From the NCBI GenBank assembly GCA_017436185.1, contig JAFSDP010000004.1:1-64000 (forward strand): DNA of 64,000 nucleotides, given 5' to 3'. A model generated the notes under the pieces. It was not told the DNA's origin, did not search any database, and saw only the letters and a program-made list of their open reading frames with translations. Made by a program: the position numbers and the translations under genes. This document shows, piece after piece, positions 59,157-64,000 of this stretch (the first letter of the stretch is position 1; each line of letters begins with the position of its first letter). This DNA is from Alistipes sp. GTDB lineage: Bacteria; Bacteroidota; Bacteroidia; Bacteroidales; Rikenellaceae.

Positions 59157-60506
59157 ATGTCGAATATAATGGAAGAGGTAAGAAGCGAGCGCCAGAAGGG
59201 TGCTTTGATTGCGGTAATGGGTGTCGGCGGTGCCGGCGGCAATGCCGTAAACCGAATGTATAAGGAGGGTATCGAGGGGGTGACCTTTATGGTCTGCAAT
59301 ACCGATAGCCAGGCCTTGCACAACAGCCGCATCGAGTGCAAAATCCAGCTCGGTCGCGACGGTCTGGGTGCAGGTAACGACCCCGAGCGTGGTGCCGCCC
59401 TGGCCCGTGAGACGCTCGACGACATCCGCCAGGCGTTGCAGGAGTCTGGTGCCCGTATGCTCTTCATCACGGCAGGTATGGGTGGTGGTACGGGTACGGG
59501 TGCTTCGCCCGTGATTGCCCAGTTGGCCCAGGAGATGGGGCTGCTGACGGTGGCCATCGTCACCTCGCCGCTCGCCTTGGAGGGTGCCAACCGCTACAAG
59601 CAGGCACAGCTCGGTATCGAGCGTCTGCGTCAGTATGTCGATTCGCTGCTTATTATCAACAACGAGAATATCCACGAGTTGTATGGTCACCTCTCGCTCA
59701 AGCAGGCCTTCGGTAAGGCCGACGAGGTGCTGTCGCTCGCCACGAAGGGTATTGCCGAGATTATCACCGTCGAGAGCGATTTGGTGAATGTCGATTTTGC
59801 CGATGTGGAGAAGGTGATGCGCAACAGCGGCCGTGCCCATATGGCGGTTGCCTCGGCAACGGGTGAGAACCGTGCCGTCGAGGCCGCTTCGGCGACGCTC
59901 GACTCGCCTCTTTTGGACCACAACCAGATTAAGGGTGCAAAGAACATCCTGCTGAACATTTCGGTTTCGGGCGAGGAGGAGCTGATCTACAACGAGGTGC
60001 TGGCGGTGCTGAACTTCGTGCAGACCCACGCCAGCGTGCGTGACGAGAACGGCGTGGTGCAGACGGCCAACATCATCTGGGGTAACAGCGTTAAGCCGCA
60101 GCTGGGCGACGCCATCGAGGTGGTGCTGGTGGCTACGGGCTTTGCCGGAGAGCAGGTCGATGTGAACGATGCGATGACCCGCATCCTGCGTGAGCCGGAC
60201 ATCATCCCCATCGAGACCCAGCCCAAGAAGAGCGAGCCACAGTCGGTATTGGAGCCGTTGAAGCCCGTGCAGCCCGCAACGCCTGCCCAGAACGAGGCCC
60301 CTGTGGTGTTGGGTACCCCTCCCAACCGCTATGGCAGCCGCATCAATAAGCTGCTTGAGACCCCCTCGTATGTGACCCGCAATGCCCAGTTCATTGTGCA
60401 GACCACCAAGAGCCGCAAGGAGGTGGTACACGACGAGAGTCTGGAGGGTCCGCAGTCGAGCGATACCGTAGCCAACGGTGCTTTGAACTTTGGCGACGAC
60501 GATTAG
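59157..60506 (+). CDS. ftsZ: Cell division GTPase FtsZ
   Basis: The 449-residue tubulin-like protein has the GTP-binding motifs VMGVGGAGGNAVN, ITAGMGGGTGTGASPV and the T7-loop NVDFADVEKVM. Polymerisation forms the Z-ring. The C-terminal part (about 335-449) is a variable linker with a Pro/Gln stretch (LKPVQPATPAQ) ending GALNFGDDD. It lies 36 bases after ftsA. A clear conserved FtsA-binding DIPxF-like peptide was not identified at the extreme end. Confidence 0.97.
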   Translation: MSNIMEEVRSERQKGALIAVMGVGGAGGNAVNRMYKEGIEGVTFMVCNTDSQALHNSRIECKIQLGRDGLGAGNDPERGAALARETLDDIRQALQESGARMLFITAGMGGGTGTGASPVIAQLAQEMGLLTVAIVTSPLALEGANRYKQAQLGIERLRQYVDSLLIINNENIHELYGHLSLKQAFGKADEVLSLATKGIAEIITVESDLVNVDFADVEKVMRNSGRAHMAVASATGENRAVEAASATLDSPLLDHNQIKGAKNILLNISVSGEEELIYNEVLAVLNFVQTHASVRDENGVVQTANIIWGNSVKPQLGDAIEVVLVATGFAGEQVDVNDAMTRILREPDIIPIETQPKKSEPQSVLEPLKPVQPATPAQNEAPVVLGTPPNRYGSRINKLLETPSYVTRNAQFIVQTTKSRKEVVHDESLEGPQSSDTVANGALNFGDDD

Positions 60507-60538
60507 TGAAAAGTGAAGTTTAACGAAACAGGAATTGC

Positions 60539-61825
60539 GTGGAGCAGGTAGCTACAGAGGCGTGGATGGTCTTTAACGGTTTTTCGTTGCAGGTGGTCTG
60601 GATGTGTATCCTGACCCTGGGATTGTTGTGTGTGTCGGCATTGGCCTCGGGCTCCGAGACCTCGTTCTTCTCGCTCACCCACAAGGATATACAGCAACTT
60701 AAGCAGGCTAACGACAGCGCTTCGGCCACCATCCTGCGTCTGTTGGGCGATGTGGATCGACTGTTGGCGACCATCTTGGTGGTCAATAACCTGGTCAATA
60801 TCTGCATCACCATCCTCACGGCCGCCATCATCGACTCGCTCTTCGAGTTCCACCGTTTCGACTTCCTCTTCAAGACCGTGCTGGTCACCTTCCTTCTGCT
60901 CTTGTTTGGTGAGGTCCTGCCGAAGGTCTTTGCACAGACCATCCCCCTGAAGTTTGCCCGTCTGGTGGCTCGCCCGTTGCTCATTATGCGCACGTTGGTC
61001 AGCCCCTTGGCGATGATTTTGGTGAAGACCGGCAACACCATCAGTGAGCGCACGGCTCACCGCAGCGAAATCTCGCTCGATGAGTTGGCCGATGCCGTCG
61101 ATATGACCCAGACCGAAAGCCCCGAGGAGCACGTGATGTTGTCGGGTATCGTCAGCTTTGTGGGTACGGAGGCGCAGGCCATCATGAAGCCCCGAGTGGA
61201 TATGACGGCTGTAGCCCTGACGGCCGACTACGAGACCCTGAAACGCATCATCATCGAGTCGGGTTTCTCGCGTATTCCCGTCTATGACGAGGATTTGGAC
61301 AACATCAAGGGTACGCTCTACGTCAAGGACCTGATGCCCTACATCAAGCGTGGCAACGAGTTCGGCTGGCAGCAGTTTATCCGCAAGCCCTTCTACATTC
61401 CGCCCCATAAGAAGATTAACGACCTGTTGGAGGATTTCCAGACCAACAAGGTTCATATGGCCATCGTGGTGGATGAGTATGGCTCGACGCTCGGTCTGGT
61501 CTCGCTGGAGGATATCATCGAGGAGATTATCGGTGAGATTTCGGACGAGAGCGATGCCGACGAGAAGCACTACACCAAACTCGACGCCTCGACCTATCTG
61601 TTCGAGGGTAAGACCCACATTGTCGATTTCGAGCGTATCCTGGACCTCGACGAAGAGACCTTTGCCGATGTGCAGGGCAATGCCGAGACGCTGGGCGGTC
61701 TGATGCTGGAGCTGAAGCGGGACTTCCCCCGCAAGGGCGATAGTTTTACCACCCACAACATCCGTTTCACGGTCAGCGAAATGGACAACCACCGCATTGA
61801 TAAAATCAAGGTGGAGATTCTATGA
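60539..61825 (+). CDS. CNNM/CBS/CorC-domain membrane protein (HlyC/CorC family, GldE-like)
   Basis: The 428-residue protein starts with GTG and has a CNNM domain with four hydrophobic helices (about 15-160, SALASGSETSFFSL), a CBS pair (about 190-330, MKPRVDMTAV; FSRIPVYDEDLDNIKG; MAIVVDEYGSTLGLVSLEDI) and a C-terminal CorC/HlyC domain (about 345-428). Such proteins are linked to Mg/Co transport; in Bacteroidota, homologues are often named GldE, although no gliding genes are adjacent. It overlaps the next gene by 4 bases (ATGA). Confidence 0.88.
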   Translation: MEQVATEAWMVFNGFSLQVVWMCILTLGLLCVSALASGSETSFFSLTHKDIQQLKQANDSASATILRLLGDVDRLLATILVVNNLVNICITILTAAIIDSLFEFHRFDFLFKTVLVTFLLLLFGEVLPKVFAQTIPLKFARLVARPLLIMRTLVSPLAMILVKTGNTISERTAHRSEISLDELADAVDMTQTESPEEHVMLSGIVSFVGTEAQAIMKPRVDMTAVALTADYETLKRIIIESGFSRIPVYDEDLDNIKGTLYVKDLMPYIKRGNEFGWQQFIRKPFYIPPHKKINDLLEDFQTNKVHMAIVVDEYGSTLGLVSLEDIIEEIIGEISDESDADEKHYTKLDASTYLFEGKTHIVDFERILDLDEETFADVQGNAETLGGLMLELKRDFPRKGDSFTTHNIRFTVSEMDNHRIDKIKVEIL

Positions 61826-62409
61826 CACCCCTTCCTCTTCCCCTTTTAGTTGTTGAGCGCATTATGCCCTCGGCACAGCTCCGTAGTTCGGTCACCGACG
61901 AGGAGTGGGCCGAGTCGGAGCGTTTTGGCTCCGAACAGCGTCGTGCGGAGTGGCTTACATGGCACGCCGTAGTGCATCGGGTCTTGGGGCGTGATGCAAA
62001 GGTGCGCTATAACGAGGTGGGGGCCCCCTATGTCGAGGAAAGTGAGATCTGTTTTTCGGTCAGCCACTCAAAATCCCTTCTTGCCGTACTCTTCAGCGAA
62101 CGACGCTGCGGGGTCGATATGGAGCGTCTGGACCGTCGCTTCGACCGCATTTCGAGTAAATACCTCACTCCCGAAGAGCAACGTTTGGGCTGCGATGCCC
62201 GTTTTATGGCTGCCGCCTGGAGTGCCAAGGAGGCGTTGTATAAGTATGTCGGCGAGAAGGGGTTGTCGCTCTTGGAACAGATACGCATTGTGGCCTACGA
62301 GGCGGGCCACTCCATCACGGCACAAATAAAAGATGGAGAGCCATTACAGCTCTCCATCCGTGAATACAGTCTCGACGACGGCATCTATCAAGCCGTCACC
62401 ATCGACTAA
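61822..62409 (+). CDS. 4'-phosphopantetheinyl transferase (Sfp type)
   Basis: The 195-residue enzyme attaches phosphopantetheine from CoA to carrier proteins. Motifs are ICFSVSHSKSLLAVLFS, CGVDMERLDRRFDRIS with the metal-binding Asp, and AAWSAKEALYKYVG. This region of the chromosome has no PKS or NRPS, so it may serve the fatty acid ACP. The ATG overlaps the stop of the CNNM gene, and the stop overlaps that of the opposite-strand peptidase gene by four bases. Confidence 0.9.
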   Translation: MTPLPLPLLVVERIMPSAQLRSSVTDEEWAESERFGSEQRRAEWLTWHAVVHRVLGRDAKVRYNEVGAPYVEESEICFSVSHSKSLLAVLFSERRCGVDMERLDRRFDRISSKYLTPEEQRLGCDARFMAAAWSAKEALYKYVGEKGLSLLEQIRIVAYEAGHSITAQIKDGEPLQLSIREYSLDDGIYQAVTID

Positions 62410-63611
62410 AGCCCCAACTTCTTGGCAATGTCCTTCGGCAGGGCCTTCTTATTGACCATCAGGTCGGTCGTCTTGTAGGCCACAAAGCTCTTCGAGAAGT
62501 ACCAGAAACCATCGTAAGGTTTCACCGTATCCCACGAATTCTGCACCTTGTAGTAAGCCGTACCGTTCTGATCGACGGCCGTACCCATAATTACCATACC
62601 GTGGTCATCGGTGGTCTCCCAATTATCGAAGGCCTCCTGACGCAGCTCCTGCGTAATCTCACGCTCCTTGCCCGGCTTGTCGAACGAGTAGAGAGCCGCC
62701 TCACGCTCACGGGCCGTCATAGCACCCCAACGCTCGGCCTCGGTACCGCTCATCGACTTGGGATCCATCTCGGGAACCACACCGATGGCCTTCGTGCGGC
62801 TGAAGCCCTTCTCGCTTACATCCGTACCCCAAGCCAGCGAGTAGCCCTGCTCCAAGGCGTGATCTACGACACGCATCATCTCCTCCAAGGGGAGGTTATA
62901 GACCTCACCGCCCATCCAGTTGTCGGGAACCTCCAGTACGAACGTTTCGTAGAAGGGGTGGTGGGTGAACGACGAGATGTCGATGTAGTTGTCCATATCG
63001 ATGGGCAGCGATGCGGCATACGAAGCGGGGGTGTACTCCTTGCCCTCCCAGGTGAAGGTCTCGGGCAGCGGGCCGAAGTACTCATCCAAAATGGCGTTGA
63101 AGCCACGCTTCCAAGCGGTCGAGAGGGCACGACGCGACGACTCACCGGCACGGATTACGGCATCCAAATAGGCCTTCATCACGGCCGTAAGCTCGTGGAA
63201 GTCGGGCAGGTCGGTGCCGTAGTTCAACCCCTTATAGACCTCGAAGGGAACGATGCCGTGCTTCTTGATGACATCCGTTACGTCGTGGGCAGCACCACCC
63301 TCGGCGAAGTTCAGCGAGCCGTGCATACGCACATAACGCTCGGCCTTGTCGAGGTACGAGAGGCGTACGACATACATCTCCGAGAGGTGTACGGCCTTGC
63401 CGCCCTCCTTGATAATCTCGTTCTCGAGGAACGAGAGGGTCGAGTAGCACCAACACGTGCCGCTACGGTTCTGATTCTTGACGGGCGTCGTCTCCAGCAC
63501 CTTCACATCGGTGAACTGGTAGCCCTTCTTCTCCTCGGCCTTCTCGGCCTCTTGTGCAACAGCTGCCATCGTGCAACCGATTGCCAAAATGAGGGTTAAA
63601 AATTTCTTCAT
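62406..63611 (-). CDS. C1B-family (bleomycin hydrolase-like) cysteine aminopeptidase, exported
   Basis: The 401-residue protein has a signal peptide (MKKFLTLILAIGCTMAAVAQ), then a papain-like C1B fold: catalytic Cys in NQNRSGTCWCYSTLSFLENE, His in TTDDHGMVIMGTA and Asn in YYKVQNSWD. The insertion PDFHELTAVMKAYLDAVIRAG is typical of the PepC/BleH group, which trim peptides from the N-terminus. A signal peptide places it in the periplasm, unlike cytosolic PepC. It lies 31 bases after the topA stop on the same strand, so read-through is possible. Confidence 0.92.
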   Translation of the reverse strand: MKKFLTLILAIGCTMAAVAQEAEKAEEKKGYQFTDVKVLETTPVKNQNRSGTCWCYSTLSFLENEIIKEGGKAVHLSEMYVVRLSYLDKAERYVRMHGSLNFAEGGAAHDVTDVIKKHGIVPFEVYKGLNYGTDLPDFHELTAVMKAYLDAVIRAGESSRRALSTAWKRGFNAILDEYFGPLPETFTWEGKEYTPASYAASLPIDMDNYIDISSFTHHPFYETFVLEVPDNWMGGEVYNLPLEEMMRVVDHALEQGYSLAWGTDVSEKGFSRTKAIGVVPEMDPKSMSGTEAERWGAMTAREREAALYSFDKPGKEREITQELRQEAFDNWETTDDHGMVIMGTAVDQNGTAYYKVQNSWDTVKPYDGFWYFSKSFVAYKTTDLMVNKKALPKDIAKKLGL

Positions 63612-63642
63612 TGCGGTATAAATTTTAAGGTTTGTTCTTGGT

Positions 63643-64000
63643 TTAGCGGCGCTTCGACTTATTGATAATCTCCAAGCATCCCTCGTAGGTCAGCTCCTCG
63701 ATTTTGGCCCCCTTCGGCAGGCGGTAGTTCTTCCCCTTGTAGGCGATGTAGGCGCCATAGGGGCCCTGCTTGATCAAGAGCTCCTGATCCTCGTCGAAGG
63801 TGCGCAGCGGGGTGCGGGCTGCCACCGCCGTTGCCTCCTTGGCCTTCACCAGCTCCACGCAACGTTCGTAGGTCACCGTGTAGGGGTCGTCGCCCTTTTG
63901 CAACGAGGTGAACGACTTGCCGTGGCGGATGTAGGCGCCGTAGCGACCGATGCCGACCACCAACTCTTCGCCATCCAACTCACCCACCGTGCGGGGCAGG
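63643..64000 (-). CDS. topA: DNA topoisomerase I, C-terminal part only (cut by window edge)
   Basis: The open frame enters from the right edge in mid-gene (LPRTVGELDG) and stops with TAA at 63643; 118 codons are visible. The segment has two topoisomerase I C-terminal repeat units (LPRTVGELDGEELVVGIGRYG and LIKQGPYGAYIAYKGKNYRLP), the GRYGAYI and GPYGAYI glycine motifs, and a terminal EGCLEIINKSKRR. This is the C-terminal single-strand DNA-binding region used in relaxing negative supercoils. The catalytic part is outside the window. Confidence 0.9.
   Translation of the reverse strand, partial: LPRTVGELDGEELVVGIGRYGAYIRHGKSFTSLQKGDDPYTVTYERCVELVKAKEATAVAARTPLRTFDEDQELLIKQGPYGAYIAYKGKNYRLPKGAKIEELTYEGCLEIINKSKRR

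Overview
The window is a chromosomal segment of a Bacteroidota bacterium, most likely a gut member of Rikenellaceae and close to Alistipes. The evidence is a SusC/SusD pair with many lipoproteins, an ExbD-type domain of Bacteroidota form, S46 and C1B peptidases, starts without Shine-Dalgarno sequences, promoters of the TTTG-N19-22-TAnnTTTG type, and GC-rich genes between very AT-rich intergenic stretches. The genus is an inference; there is no rRNA here to confirm it.

Left part (1-24499): a carbohydrate utilisation locus. A truncated surface lipoprotein gene (1-1647, minus) diverges from a ROK-family regulator and an AmpG-like permease. After a strong terminator comes a long same-strand series: a phosphodiester glycosidase (NAGPA type), a GHL10-type glycosidase, SusC, SusD, a DUF5018-like surface lipoprotein, a second GHL10 glycosidase, an SGNH esterase, a DUF5009/NagX-like membrane acyltransferase, a DUF4434 TIM-barrel protein, an AGE-family epimerase, an exported calcineurin-like phosphatase, an exported FAD oxidoreductase lipoprotein and a CE2-like esterase lipoprotein. 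Together they suggest capture and stripping of an acylated, probably amino-sugar-containing and possibly phosphodiester-containing glycan. The substrate is not known.

Middle part (24500-31542): a CarboxypepD_reg/DUF5686 outer-membrane protein gene lies between two composite intergenic repeats that hold the same three modules in different order. Then come a BlaI-type repressor and a BlaR1-like membrane protease fused to an M23 domain, a TolR-like segment and an ExbD periplasmic domain, with palindromic operator candidates in the promoter; lspA; and tRNA-Leu(CAG).

Central housekeeping (31543-50479): a DPP11-like S46 peptidase, maf, an FAH-family hydrolase, lpxB, a 23S-IVP four-helix gene inside AT repeats, trmD, a metallo-beta-lactamase-fold hydrolase, rlmD-like methyltransferase and a SIMPL protein. 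Next is a tandem pair of TIR proteins with matching promoters, conserved C-terminal domains and identical terminators (40140-42292), the best candidate here for a little-described system. Then cdd, an RluA-type synthase, dtd, a secreted nuclease, a TIGR01212 radical SAM protein, a YitT protein, priA and comF.

Right part (50480-64000): dnaB and comM/yifB, followed by the distal half of the division and cell-wall cluster (murG, murC, ftsQ, ftsA, ftsZ), a CNNM/CBS/CorC membrane protein, a 4'-phosphopantetheinyl transferase, a C1B peptidase and the 3' end of topA. No CRISPR array, rRNA, IS element or integrase was seen.
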